A stretch of DNA of 63,397 nucleotides, from the NCBI GenBank assembly GCA_022732885.1, contig JAIJTS010000009.1, forward strand, positions 1-63,397, written 5' to 3'. Under the pieces are notes generated by a model, which was not told the origin of the DNA, did no database searches, and saw only the letters and a list, made by a program, of their open reading frames with translations. Position 1 is the stretch's first letter. Each line of letters opens with the position of its first letter. Source of the DNA: Atopobium sp. (GTDB lineage Bacteria > Actinomycetota > Coriobacteriia > Coriobacteriales > Atopobiaceae). Positions 53,798-62,333 of the stretch are shown piece after piece. Both the position numbers and the translations under genes were made by a program.

Positions 53798-53818
53798 ATT
53801 ATAGCAAGGTCTGCTATA
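53798..53818 (-). promoter_or_regulatory. adhE promoter (extended -10) with overlapping palindrome
   Basis: The minus strand holds TGCTATAAT, a consensus -10 with an upstream TG (plus 53798-53806), about 34 bases before the adhE ATG. TATAGCA-AGGTC-TGCTATA (53800-53818) is a perfect 7-5-7 inverted repeat that overlaps it, as expected of an operator. Confidence 0.6.
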
Positions 53819-53831
53819 CAAGAACTTACCG

Positions 53832-54611
53832 TTAACCGAGTCGCTCAAAATTTATAATCTGTGTTCTTACATCTTCATCTGTTGCAACAAATCTATGCCA
53901 TTGACCCGGCGATTCTTTCCACATGTAATCCACGTATGGGCCAAATCCGCCCACCAACTGTGATGTTGCGCGCACAAAGCTCGGATCCGTCTTGAGACCT
54001 GGATAGCGCACCGCCTCGACGCGCGGATGACACGCCAGGTACGCAGCAACCACCTGCGCCGCGTCGCTCGCCGCGTGGCGAGAAGCCCGTGCACTCGCCT
54101 GCTTTTCCGCTCCCGTAGCAGAAACCGTCACGTTTTCTGCAGAACACGCCTTGGATTCAACCGCCTCTGCTACCCACGGTATGCAGCACTTCCGCAGGCA
54201 CACGACAACATATTCCGGCACCCGAGCGTCCGTAGCCACAGCAAGCTCTGCTCCCAAGCGGCACGCGGGGCTTAACTCGGCACCAATCATGCGCACGTCT
54301 GCCACCAGCAGCTCCCCTGCTGCAGCTCTGCCCTTGATGTCACACACCTCAACAGGCACGCCAGCAAGCGGCTCCACAACAGTTGCACCGCCCGCAACCA
54401 ATATGGCGAGAAGTTCGTATGCATATGAAACAGGGACAAGCCGCGCACGGCCTGCCCCTGTCATTTTTACGTATTCAGCTAGAACGTCAGCTGCGGTTTG
54501 CGTCACGTCATCGGTTGCGCAGACACTCTTCGTGCCACCTGCGCGATCCTGTGCGGTGCCACTCGTAACCTGTGCTTTATCTGAAGCCTGCTTAACCAAC
54601 GCGCTCAGCAT
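53832..54611 (-). CDS. GC-rich PLP-fold protein related to Cys/Met-metabolism transsulfurases, probably without the cofactor lysine
   Basis: About 259 residues from ATG 54611, which overlaps the end of thrS by 20 bases. The C-terminal third matches the transsulfuration family: CHPRVEAVRYPGLKTDPSF followed by QLVGGFGPYV. Upstream, LGAELAVATDAR sits where family members have a GADIVxHSxTKY segment carrying the PLP lysine; the Lys seems to be replaced by Arg. It is also well short of the usual 380-400 residues and lacks the N-terminal arm. The gene is clearly richer in G and C than its neighbours. It may be a pseudoenzyme or a decaying transferred gene; the frame is nevertheless fully open. The extreme N-terminus is uncertain. 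Confidence 0.65.
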   Translation of the reverse strand: MLSALVKQASDKAQVTSGTAQDRAGGTKSVCATDDVTQTAADVLAEYVKMTGAGRARLVPVSYAYELLAILVAGGATVVEPLAGVPVEVCDIKGRAAAGELLVADVRMIGAELSPACRLGAELAVATDARVPEYVVVCLRKCCIPWVAEAVESKACSAENVTVSATGAEKQASARASRHAASDAAQVVAAYLACHPRVEAVRYPGLKTDPSFVRATSQLVGGFGPYVDYMWKESPGQWHRFVATDEDVRTQIINFERLG

Positions 54612-56358
54612 TCTCTTTGACAACTTGAGCAATGAACTCGCTAAGCTCTGCTGTGTGAGTCTCGTTGGAACGGTCGCGGACAGAGATGTTTCCTGCCTCA
54701 ACCTCCTGCTCACCAAGGATAAGCATATAAGGAACGCGGTCAAGTGAGCGAGCCTCACGAATCTTATAGCCGATCTTCTCGTCTCGATCATCAACCTTAA
54801 CGCGAATACCAGCAGCTGCAAGCTTATCGGCAACCTCATGCGCATAAGGACGAGACTTCTCGGAAACAGGAAGAACCTTGACCTGGCATGGGCTCAGCCA
54901 GACAGGGAACTTACCTTCGTAGTTCTCGGTCAAAATGCCAATAAAGCGCTCGAAGGAACCAAAGCCAGCGCGGTGAATCATGATTGGCTGCTTCTTGGTG
55001 CCGTCAGAGTCAATGTACTCAAGCTGGAAGTTATGAGGCAGCTGGAAGTCAAGCTGGATGGTACCGCACTGCCAAGAGCGACCAAGGCAATCAGTCAGAT
55101 GGAAGTCAATCTTAGGACCGTAGAAAGCACCGTCGCCCTCATTGATAACGTAATCGATGCCCATGGACTCAAGTGCATCCTTGAGGCCCTGCTCTGCGCG
55201 CTCCCAATCCTCATCAGAACCCATAGAATCCTCTGGGCGCGTAGAAAGCTCAACACGATATGGGAAGCCAAACTGGGCATAGTAAGCGGTAATGAGGTGA
55301 GATGCATCCGTGACCTGCTCAGTAATCTGATCAGGGCGGATAAAGAGATGTGCGTCATCCTGAGTAAACTCACGAACACGGAACAGACCGTGCAGCGCAC
55401 CCTTCATCTCATAGCGGTGGTCAAGACCAGCCTCAGCCAACTTCATAGGAAGATCCCTATAAGAACGTGGCTTAGACTTGTAAATCAAGCAAGCACCAGG
55501 GCAGTTCATAGGCTTAATGGCAAAGTCCTCTTCATCTACCGTGGTGGTGTACATATTCTCTTTGTAGTGGTCCCAGTGACCAGAAGTCTCCCAAAGGGAA
55601 CGCGAGAGGATCAGTGGGGTCTGAACCTCCTGATAACCAAAGCGAGCCTGCATCTCATGCCAGTACTCGGTCAGAGCGTTGCGCAGAGCCATACCATTTG
55701 GAAGCCAGAATGGAGAGCCTGGACCGAAGTCAGACATCATGAAGAGCTCCATCTCGCGACCAATCTTCCTGTGGTCGCGCTTCTCGGCCTCTTCAATCAT
55801 CTTAAGGTACTGAGCAAGCTCCTCTTTAGAACCAAACGCAACACCATAAATTCTGGTGAGCATCTTGTTGTTTTTATCGGCCTTCCAATAGGCACCAGAA
55901 ATGCTGGTCAGCTTGAAGGCCTTAACACCCTTGGTGTAGAGCATGTGAGGGCCAACGCACATGTCAACGTATTCACCTTGCTTGTAGAAGGTAATGTGTG
56001 CGTCAGAAGCAAGATCACCAATGTGCTCAACCTTGTAAGACTCGCCGCGCTCCTTCATGTAGGCAATAGCCTCATCACGAGGAAGCTCAAATGTCTCAAT
56101 CTTGAGGTTCTCTTTGACAATCTTCTTCATCTCAGCCTCAATAGCTGGGAAATCGTCCTCGTTAACCTTGGTGTCTCCAAGATCAACGTCATAGTAGAAG
56201 CCGTTTTCGGTTGCTGGACCATAGGCAAACTGTGCGTGAGGATACAGACGCTTCAAAGCCTGAGCAAGCAGGTGAGCTGCATCGTGGCGAATAACCTCAA
56301 GCTCTTCAGCTGGATTGTTAATCTCGCCCACATGGCCGTCGTTATATAAAACCTTCAT
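54592..56358 (-). CDS. thrS: Threonyl-tRNA synthetase without the N-terminal TGS domain
   Basis: A 588-residue class II synthetase. The editing (N2) domain follows almost at once: RHDAAHLLAQALKRLYP (about 24-40) and YVDMCVGPHMLY. The catalytic core has MNCPGACLIY (zinc Cys), RVREFTQDDAHLF and MIHRAGFGSFERFIG, and the anticodon domain ends the protein. E. coli and B. subtilis ThrRS are about 640 residues with a TGS domain of about 60 residues at the front; this protein lacks most of it. A stem-loop lies in the leader. No T-box consensus is present. Confidence 0.95.
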   Translation of the reverse strand: MKVLYNDGHVGEINNPAEELEVIRHDAAHLLAQALKRLYPHAQFAYGPATENGFYYDVDLGDTKVNEDDFPAIEAEMKKIVKENLKIETFELPRDEAIAYMKERGESYKVEHIGDLASDAHITFYKQGEYVDMCVGPHMLYTKGVKAFKLTSISGAYWKADKNNKMLTRIYGVAFGSKEELAQYLKMIEEAEKRDHRKIGREMELFMMSDFGPGSPFWLPNGMALRNALTEYWHEMQARFGYQEVQTPLILSRSLWETSGHWDHYKENMYTTTVDEEDFAIKPMNCPGACLIYKSKPRSYRDLPMKLAEAGLDHRYEMKGALHGLFRVREFTQDDAHLFIRPDQITEQVTDASHLITAYYAQFGFPYRVELSTRPEDSMGSDEDWERAEQGLKDALESMGIDYVINEGDGAFYGPKIDFHLTDCLGRSWQCGTIQLDFQLPHNFQLEYIDSDGTKKQPIMIHRAGFGSFERFIGILTENYEGKFPVWLSPCQVKVLPVSEKSRPYAHEVADKLAAAGIRVKVDDRDEKIGYKIREARSLDRVPYMLILGEQEVEAGNISVRDRSNETHTAELSEFIAQVVKENAERVG

Positions 56359-56407
56359 GTAAAACCCCTCAGAGGTAGCTACTCATAGAAACAGGCACGG
56401 CGCCTAC

Positions 56408-56435
56408 TCTGCTCACACAGGAGCTTAGGAGCAGA
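56408..56435 (-). promoter_or_regulatory. Stem-loop in the thrS leader
   Basis: TCTGCTC / GAGCAGA, a 7-bp stem with a 14-base loop, 50 bases before the thrS start. The loop contains TGTGT on the minus strand. In E. coli thrS is autoregulated by tRNA-like leader stems; whether this hairpin does so is unknown. Confidence 0.35.
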
Positions 56436-56495
56436 CGCCTACATAGTCTCTGTTGTAAAACACCAGTTTGCCATCATAAAGAATAAAACCAAACG

Positions 56496-56927
56496 TTATT
56501 GAATGCGAGTACGGCAGTAAGGGCAAACCTTCCAGTCTGCGTTCAGAGGACGATGGCATGTTGGACAAACGTTTCTAACCTGCGTATTGCAGATTGGGCA
56601 CACGATAAAATCGCGGTCGATTGGAGCGGAGCACTTAGGGCAAATGCCGTAGTGAGACAGCTGGTGCTCACGAAGGGCAATGTCCAAGTCCTGCTCCTCA
56701 CGGTCAATGAGGTAGCTGCTTGGACGCAAAATAACGTATGCAAGCAGGCCCACAACAGGAACAACAGAAATGACTGCCCACATCCACCAAGGCTCTGCGC
56801 CACGACGCTGAGCATCGCGAATAACGTAGATGATGGAAAGGATATAAAGCATTACGACGCAAATAACCATGAGGTAAATAACCATACGTACCTCAGGTGT
56901 AATAATCTGATCAAGAATCTCCTGCAT
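56496..56927 (-). CDS. Zinc-ribbon protein with PLDc_N-like membrane region
   Basis: 143 residues from ATG 56927, which has AAGGGG upstream. Two membrane helices (about 14-36 and 48-70) surround RDAQRRGAEPWWMWAVISV, a pattern like the PLDc_N membrane segment. The C-terminal half has two CxxC pairs forming zinc ribbons (CPKCSAP...CPICNT; CPTCHRP...CPYCRT). Function unknown; probably a membrane adaptor. Confidence 0.8.
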   Translation of the reverse strand: MQEILDQIITPEVRMVIYLMVICVVMLYILSIIYVIRDAQRRGAEPWWMWAVISVVPVVGLLAYVILRPSSYLIDREEQDLDIALREHQLSHYGICPKCSAPIDRDFIVCPICNTQVRNVCPTCHRPLNADWKVCPYCRTRIQ

Positions 56928-57013
56928 CTGACAGCCCCTTCTGCTGGCTTTTTGTTCTCTCCTAAATCGTACGACAAACCGCTTCAAAAATGAGCGAAAT
57001 GTCGCAGATAAAT

Positions 57014-58438
57014 TTATTTTACCAAAGCATCGCTAAATTGTGCAGCAACCTCGCCAGCAAGTGAAATTGTTCCACATGCCACAAAGCCCTTCTCGCGCAA
57101 GGCGTCCACTGCCTCGGGGACACTTCTGTAGACAGCTACCACATTGGCGCCGCAGGCTTTGTACAGCTCAGCAAGCTCATCTGCATCCATGGCGCGATCG
57201 TTGTCTGTCTGGGTTACCGCTACCTCTGGGAACTCTTTGGCGAGAAGCTCTGCGATGCCCTTAACGTCTTTATCTGCAAAAACAGCAGTCAAAAGCATAG
57301 GACGGTTGGCAACTTCTGGCTCAATTGAGCGGATAGCTGTTAAGAATGTCTCAACTGACTGGGGGTTGTGAGCTGCGTCGATAAGCACCAAAGGCTTTGG
57401 CTGAAGCAGCTGGAACCTACCGGGTGTAGGACACCTGGTTGTGGAGAAAAACGCTTTTTCGGCATCAAGTGGACGACCCAGAAAATCTTCTGCCAAGCAG
57501 GTTGCCAGGGCAATGTTTGCTGCCTGATAGCTTGGTTTAAGTGCGGCAAGATCTTCGTAGGTTGCACGTGGCGTGACAACCGTAAGCTCAAGCGGAAAAC
57601 CGATGCTTTTAGGCTTTTTGGTAATGAAGAAATGTGCGTGAGGCAGCTCTGGATGGTCAGATGCCTGACCAGCAGAAACCTCTCCTTCAACGTCTTCTGG
57701 CTTGTCAGCTATAAGAAGGGTTGGAACAACGCCCGCAGAAGCTGCCTGGGACAAGAAAACGTCCTGGACGCTCTGAGGAGTTGTCGTTCCCACACCAAGC
57801 ACGCAGGTTCGACCAGGTTTGATAATGGCAGCCTTCTCGCCAGCAATAGCCTCTAGGGTATCGCCTAAGATGCGCGTGTGGTCCAGGCCAACGCCCGTGA
57901 TGGCAACGGAGGTGATGTTTTGAGCGGCGCTTGTTGCGTCCCATCTGCCGCCCATACCGCACTCAAGCACGCAGGCATCAATCTCTGCTTCAGCAAAGAC
58001 AACCAGGGCGGCAACCGTAAGCAGGTCAAACTCGGTAATGTCATAAGGACGCTCACCCAAGGCGGTTCGCTGAGCATTGACGCGCTCCCCTGCTACTTGA
58101 GCTGCAGAGACGCCGTGAGCAAAGGCTTCCTCAGAGACAGGTGTGCCATTGATTTCCATACGCTCGGTATAGCTGATGAGCTCAGGAGACGTATACAGAG
58201 CAGTCTTAAGACCTTCTCCTTTGAGCAGGGCTGCCGTATACCTAGAGGTAGACGTTTTGCCGTTAGTGCCTGCAATCTGAACACTCTTGAAGCAAAGGTC
58301 AGGATTGTCCAGCTCTTTGAGCATGTCTTCCACGCTCTCTAGCAAAGGCTGGATGCCAAACTTCTTTGTATCGTGAAGTACCTTTAAAGACTGCTCATAG
58401 CTCAGCTTAGGCACAGAAAAAGGAACGGAATAACTCAT
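57014..58438 (-). CDS. folC: Folylpolyglutamate synthase / dihydrofolate synthase
   Basis: A 474-residue Mur-ligase-fold enzyme adding glutamates to folates. P-loop GTNGKTSTSRYTAALL (about 57-72), ECGMGGRWDATS, GLDHTRILGDTLEAIAGEKAAI and DAAHNPQSVE are diagnostic. It is the last gene of a folate operon fhs-fchA-folD-folE-folC read on the minus strand; it starts 12 bases after the folE stop. Confidence 0.94.
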   Translation of the reverse strand: MSYSVPFSVPKLSYEQSLKVLHDTKKFGIQPLLESVEDMLKELDNPDLCFKSVQIAGTNGKTSTSRYTAALLKGEGLKTALYTSPELISYTERMEINGTPVSEEAFAHGVSAAQVAGERVNAQRTALGERPYDITEFDLLTVAALVVFAEAEIDACVLECGMGGRWDATSAAQNITSVAITGVGLDHTRILGDTLEAIAGEKAAIIKPGRTCVLGVGTTTPQSVQDVFLSQAASAGVVPTLLIADKPEDVEGEVSAGQASDHPELPHAHFFITKKPKSIGFPLELTVVTPRATYEDLAALKPSYQAANIALATCLAEDFLGRPLDAEKAFFSTTRCPTPGRFQLLQPKPLVLIDAAHNPQSVETFLTAIRSIEPEVANRPMLLTAVFADKDVKGIAELLAKEFPEVAVTQTDNDRAMDADELAELYKACGANVVAVYRSVPEAVDALREKGFVACGTISLAGEVAAQFSDALVK

Positions 58439-58450
58439 TGCACAAACCTC

Positions 58451-59038
58451 TTATAGACCAAGCAGACGCATAGCCTCTGCACGGGTTTTCTCGTTAGTCT
58501 TAAAAATACCGCGAACCGCAGACGTGGTGGTCAAAGCGCCCGCTGCCCTAATGCCGCGCATGCTCATGCACGTGTGCTCGGCTTCCATAACCACCAAAAC
58601 ACCCAGAGGATCCAGCTCTTCTACCATGGCGTCTGCAATCTGGCCTGTTAAGCGCTCCTGTACCTGCAGACGGCGAGAATACCCGCTGACACAGCGAGCA
58701 ATCTTGGAAAGGCCGGTAATGCGGCCATTTTGTGGGATATAGCAGACGTGCGCCTTGCCTACAAAAGGCAAAATGTGATGCTCGCAGGTAGACGAAAAAG
58801 GAATGTCGCGGACAATAACCATCTCTTTATTGCCCTCTTCGTGGAACTGTTTACGCAGGTGAGCTGCAGGATCTTCCTGCATGCCACCAAAGAGCTCTAC
58901 ACAAGCACGAGCAACACGGTCTGGTGTGTCAAGCAGACCTTCTCGCTCTGGATCCTCGCCAATAGCAAGCAAGAACTCAGTAACCGCAGCTTTTACGCGC
59001 TCCTGGTCAAGCTCTTTATAGTTATTCTCTGCTGCCAC
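58451..59038 (-). CDS. folE: GTP cyclohydrolase I, type IA
   Basis: A 195-residue enzyme opening folate synthesis from GTP. The zinc ligands are seen in CEHHILPFVGKAHVCYIP (about 86-103) and MEAEHTCMSMRG; GLSKIARCVSGYSRRLQVQERL is also conserved. The other pterin enzymes (folB, folK, folP) are not in the window. It sits between folD and folC. Confidence 0.96.
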   Translation of the reverse strand: MAAENNYKELDQERVKAAVTEFLLAIGEDPEREGLLDTPDRVARACVELFGGMQEDPAAHLRKQFHEEGNKEMVIVRDIPFSSTCEHHILPFVGKAHVCYIPQNGRITGLSKIARCVSGYSRRLQVQERLTGQIADAMVEELDPLGVLVVMEAEHTCMSMRGIRAAGALTTTSAVRGIFKTNEKTRAEAMRLLGL

Positions 59039-59059
59039 GAGGCAACCTACCTTTCACTC

Positions 59060-59929
59060 TTACGCAAGCGTTCTTTGAGCTGCAGCAACAACATGACGAG
59101 CAAGAATTGCCGTAGTTACGCTACCTACACCACCAGGAACAGGAGTATAAGCACTTACCAGTGGTGCCACCTGCTCTGTATTGACGTCACCGACAAGCTT
59201 TTGAGCATCTTCATCCCAGTTAATACCCACGTCAATGATAGTCTGACCGGCTCTTACGTAGTCAGCTCCAACTAGGTGCGCACGACCTGCAGCAACAACC
59301 ACAACCTCTGCCTGCTTAAGTGTATCGGCAAGGTCTTTGGTCTTGCTGTGACATACCGTTACTGTAGCGTTTCTGGCGCTTAAAAGCGCAGCTACCGGAC
59401 GACCAATGACATTAGAGCGACCAACAACTGCAACAGGCACTCCCTCAAGAAGCACCTGGTAGAAATCGAGAAGCGCGAGAACTGCCTCTGCAGTGCAAGG
59501 TCCTAGTGCATCAGGAGTTCCACAAAGCGTTGCCAGCAGCATAGAATCGGTTGCGCAATCGACATCTTTTTCTGGAACTAAGTGCTGAAGGGCTTCATGC
59601 TCATCAATTCCAGCAGGAAATGGACGCATAGGCAGACAACCATGCACAGATTTATCAGCGGAAACCTGATCAAACGCACTATTTACCTGCTCTTGTGTAG
59701 CATATTCAGGAAGCTCAATGGTCTCAACTTCAAAGCCCACCTTCTCTGCACGCGTATATGCCGCGCGCTCATAGGTAAGGTCATCACTTTTCTGTCCAAT
59801 GCGTACAATAACCAGCTTAGGAGTTACACCTTGTGCACGGAGCTCCTGGACTTGAGCAGCAAGTTCTTCAGTTATTGCCTTGGCAACAGGAGCACCACGA
59901 AGCTCCTGTGAAATAGTCTCTGAGCTCAT
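59060..59929 (-). CDS. folD: Methylenetetrahydrofolate dehydrogenase / methenyltetrahydrofolate cyclohydrolase
   Basis: A 289-residue bifunctional enzyme. YTRAEKVGFEVE carries the catalytic region after the conserved Tyr, CLPMRPFPAGID is the variant of the QLPLP loop, and GRSNVIGRPVAALL and GVGSVTTAILARHV are the NADP-site motifs. CLPMRPFP in place of QLPLP is a noticeable change. It lies 1 base downstream of fchA. Confidence 0.93.
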   Translation of the reverse strand: MSSETISQELRGAPVAKAITEELAAQVQELRAQGVTPKLVIVRIGQKSDDLTYERAAYTRAEKVGFEVETIELPEYATQEQVNSAFDQVSADKSVHGCLPMRPFPAGIDEHEALQHLVPEKDVDCATDSMLLATLCGTPDALGPCTAEAVLALLDFYQVLLEGVPVAVVGRSNVIGRPVAALLSARNATVTVCHSKTKDLADTLKQAEVVVVAAGRAHLVGADYVRAGQTIIDVGINWDEDAQKLVGDVNTEQVAPLVSAYTPVPGGVGSVTTAILARHVVAAAQRTLA

Positions 59930-59930
59930 A

Positions 59931-60584
59931 TTAAGCCTCCTGTCTTAGCTGTGCGCTTACCGCATCACTTACAGCATCAGCGCGTGATACATAGGTGCCC
60001 AGAAGCTTATCCGCCTCATCAAGCAGCGTTTGCGCGTACGCCGTATCATGCATAGAACGAGTGTTTACAAACAGCGTATGAGAAGCGGCAATCAAAGCAC
60101 CACGTGCCAGAGCAGCACCACAGCCTACATCGGATAAAAGCATACGGGAACCCTTAATAAGCATCTCTTCCAGAAGCTCAATGGACTCGCATACTTTTCT
60201 CATAACCTTTAGTGGTGGCTGAGCTGCCTCTTTAAGGGCATCCTCAACAATCTCTGCACGCTTTGGGTCATCCTTAGGCACGCTAAACGCACTTGAAACC
60301 AGCAAGAACTGACGAGAGTCCTCGTCCATCAACTCCATAAAGTCTTGGCGAAGCGCACCAGCTCGGGCAATGTATTTTGCAAGATCTTCTTCATGCTGAG
60401 CATAGGCAGGTTTTCCTTGTGCATAGACACCGGCCATTGAAGCCAAAGATACTGCAAGCGCACCTACATAAGCGGCAGCACTACCACCGCCAGGAATAGG
60501 CTCTTTAGCAGCAAGGTGTTGAGCATAAGAGTCTGCACTATACGTTGTAAATGCTACTTCTTCAGGTGAAGAGGGATAAGACAT
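59931..60584 (-). CDS. fchA: Formiminotetrahydrofolate cyclodeaminase-like protein
   Basis: A 217-residue helical protein of the FTCD C-terminal family. PGGGSAAAYVGALAVSLASMAG (about 33-54 in part) is the signature. It converts 5-formimino-THF or methenyl-THF species and ammonia; in anaerobes with Fhs and FolD it can act as methenyl-THF cyclohydrolase. Its start overlaps the fhs stop by one base, so they are translationally coupled. No histidine-degradation genes are nearby. Confidence 0.9.
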   Translation of the reverse strand: MSYPSSPEEVAFTTYSADSYAQHLAAKEPIPGGGSAAAYVGALAVSLASMAGVYAQGKPAYAQHEEDLAKYIARAGALRQDFMELMDEDSRQFLLVSSAFSVPKDDPKRAEIVEDALKEAAQPPLKVMRKVCESIELLEEMLIKGSRMLLSDVGCGAALARGALIAASHTLFVNTRSMHDTAYAQTLLDEADKLLGTYVSRADAVSDAVSAQLRQEA

Positions 60585-62257
60585 TAGAAAAGACCCACAA
60601 TTCTTCCATCATCAAGAACATCAATGTGCTCTGCGGCAGGAACCTTTGGAAGTCCTGGCATGGTCATAATTGAGCCAGTAAGGCAGACCACAAAGCCTGC
60701 ACCTGCAGAAACACGAACTTCTCGCACGGTAATCTTAAAGTTTTCTGGAGCACACAATTTAGTCTGGTCATCAGTGAATGAGTACTGCGTTTTTGCCATA
60801 CAAATGGGAAGCTCACCAAAGCCAAGCTCTTCAAGCTGCTGAAGCTGCTTGGCAGCACTTGGAGCAAATTCAACGCCATCAGCATGGTAAATCTTGGTGG
60901 CAATGTCAGTAATCTTCTGCTTCAAAGATTCTTTGACATCGTAAGCAAAGGTGAGCTTAGACTCACTCTGGCAGAGGCGCATGACCTCTTCTGCCAAAGC
61001 CTGGCCACCCTTTCCGCCCTTTGCCCAAACTTCAGACAGGACAACGTTTACACCACGCTTCTTGCACTCCTCCTCTACCAGAGCAAGCTCTTCAGCGGTA
61101 TCAGTTGGGAATGCATTGATAGCAACAACTACAGGAAGACCGTAGACCGTCTGGATGTTATCAACGTGACGAAGCAGGTTAGGAATGCCCTCTTTAAGAG
61201 CCTCAACGTTTTGCTTGTTAAGGTCTGCCTTGGCTACGCCTCCGTTGTACTTAAGAGCACGAACAGTTGCCACTAGAACAACAGCCGATGGAGCAAGACC
61301 AGTAGCTCTGCATTTGATGTCCAAGAACTTCTCGGCACCAAGGTCTGCACCAAAACCAGCCTCGGTAACAACGTAATCTGCAAGACGAAGAGCAGTCTTT
61401 GTTGCCTCAACCGTATTGCAGCCGTGAGCAATGTTGGCAAAAGGACCGCCATGGACAAGAGCAGGTGTGTGCTCAAGCGTCTGTACCAAGTTAGGCTGAA
61501 TAGCGTCTTTGAGGAGCGCCGTCATAGCACCCTCTGCGTGGATGTCACTGACGGTAACAGGCTTGCGGTCATAGGTGTAGGCAATAACCATTCTGCCCAG
61601 GCGCTCTTTAAGATCTTTAATGCCTGAAGCAAGGCAGAATACAGCCATGACCTCGGAGGCAACTGTGATATCAAAGCCGTCTTGTCTTGGCATGCCATCA
61701 GCAATGCCACCAAGGCCGTCAACAACGTTTCTGAGCTGGCGATCGTTCATATCAACACAACGCTTCCACACCACGCGGCGTGGATCAATGTTGAGGCTAT
61801 TGCCCTGCTTGATGTGGTTATCCAGCATGGCGGCGCAAAGGTTGTTTGCAGCACCAATGGCGTGGAAATCTCCGGTAAAGTGAAGGTTGATGTCCTCCAT
61901 AGGAACTACCTGGGCATATCCGCCACCCGCAGCGCCGCCCTTGACGCCAAAGACGGGACCCAAAGAAGGTTCCCTGAGTGCCAACATAGCTGACTGTCCC
62001 AGGCTAGTCAAAGCATCAGCCAGACCAACAGAGGTAGTAGTCTTTCCCTCACCTGCTGGCGTTGGGTTAATGGCGGTTACCAGCACAAGCTTACCGCGAA
62101 GAGGTTTATCTGCCAAAGCACGTGCATCAAGCTTTGCCTTATAGCGGCCATAAGGCTCCAAAAGATCTTCTGGAATACCTGCGCACTTTGCCACCTCAAA
62201 GATGGGAAGCATCTCGGATGATTGAGCAATCTCGATATCGGATTTAACCTCAGACAT
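60584..62257 (-). CDS. fhs: Formate-tetrahydrofolate ligase
   Basis: A 557-residue enzyme making 10-formyl-THF from formate, ATP and THF. P-loop NPTPAGEGKTTTSVGLADAL (about 66-85), REPSLGPVFGVKGGAAGGGYAQV and the PGLPKVPAAEHIDV end match the family. It is the first gene of the folate operon and could feed formate produced by the split pyruvate formate-lyase into C1 metabolism. A stem-loop lies between it and valS. Confidence 0.96.
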   Translation of the reverse strand: MSEVKSDIEIAQSSEMLPIFEVAKCAGIPEDLLEPYGRYKAKLDARALADKPLRGKLVLVTAINPTPAGEGKTTTSVGLADALTSLGQSAMLALREPSLGPVFGVKGGAAGGGYAQVVPMEDINLHFTGDFHAIGAANNLCAAMLDNHIKQGNSLNIDPRRVVWKRCVDMNDRQLRNVVDGLGGIADGMPRQDGFDITVASEVMAVFCLASGIKDLKERLGRMVIAYTYDRKPVTVSDIHAEGAMTALLKDAIQPNLVQTLEHTPALVHGGPFANIAHGCNTVEATKTALRLADYVVTEAGFGADLGAEKFLDIKCRATGLAPSAVVLVATVRALKYNGGVAKADLNKQNVEALKEGIPNLLRHVDNIQTVYGLPVVVAINAFPTDTAEELALVEEECKKRGVNVVLSEVWAKGGKGGQALAEEVMRLCQSESKLTFAYDVKESLKQKITDIATKIYHADGVEFAPSAAKQLQQLEELGFGELPICMAKTQYSFTDDQTKLCAPENFKITVREVRVSAGAGFVVCLTGSIMTMPGLPKVPAAEHIDVLDDGRIVGLF

Positions 62258-62302
62258 GTTGTTCCTAACCTAAAGTGGACTGTTTGCGCGTACTAAACAC
62301 AT

Positions 62303-62324
62303 GATGCGGCTGTTACACCGCATC
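62303..62324 (-). terminator. Stem-loop between valS and fhs
   Basis: GATGCGG / CCGCATC, a 7-bp stem with an 8-base loop, 10 bases past the valS stop. Only a short T-rich tract follows on the minus strand, so read-through into fhs is possible. Confidence 0.5.
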
Positions 62325-62333
62325 AAGTTTTGC

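Noticed and set aside
53048..53857. Plus-strand open frame opposite adhE
   Set aside because: Composition (Ser/Asn/Cys-rich) is typical of the complement of a real gene; adhE on the other strand is certain.
54838..56349. Long open frame (about 500 codons) on the plus strand opposite thrS
   Set aside because: It is an antisense shadow of a highly conserved synthetase gene and has no family resemblance.
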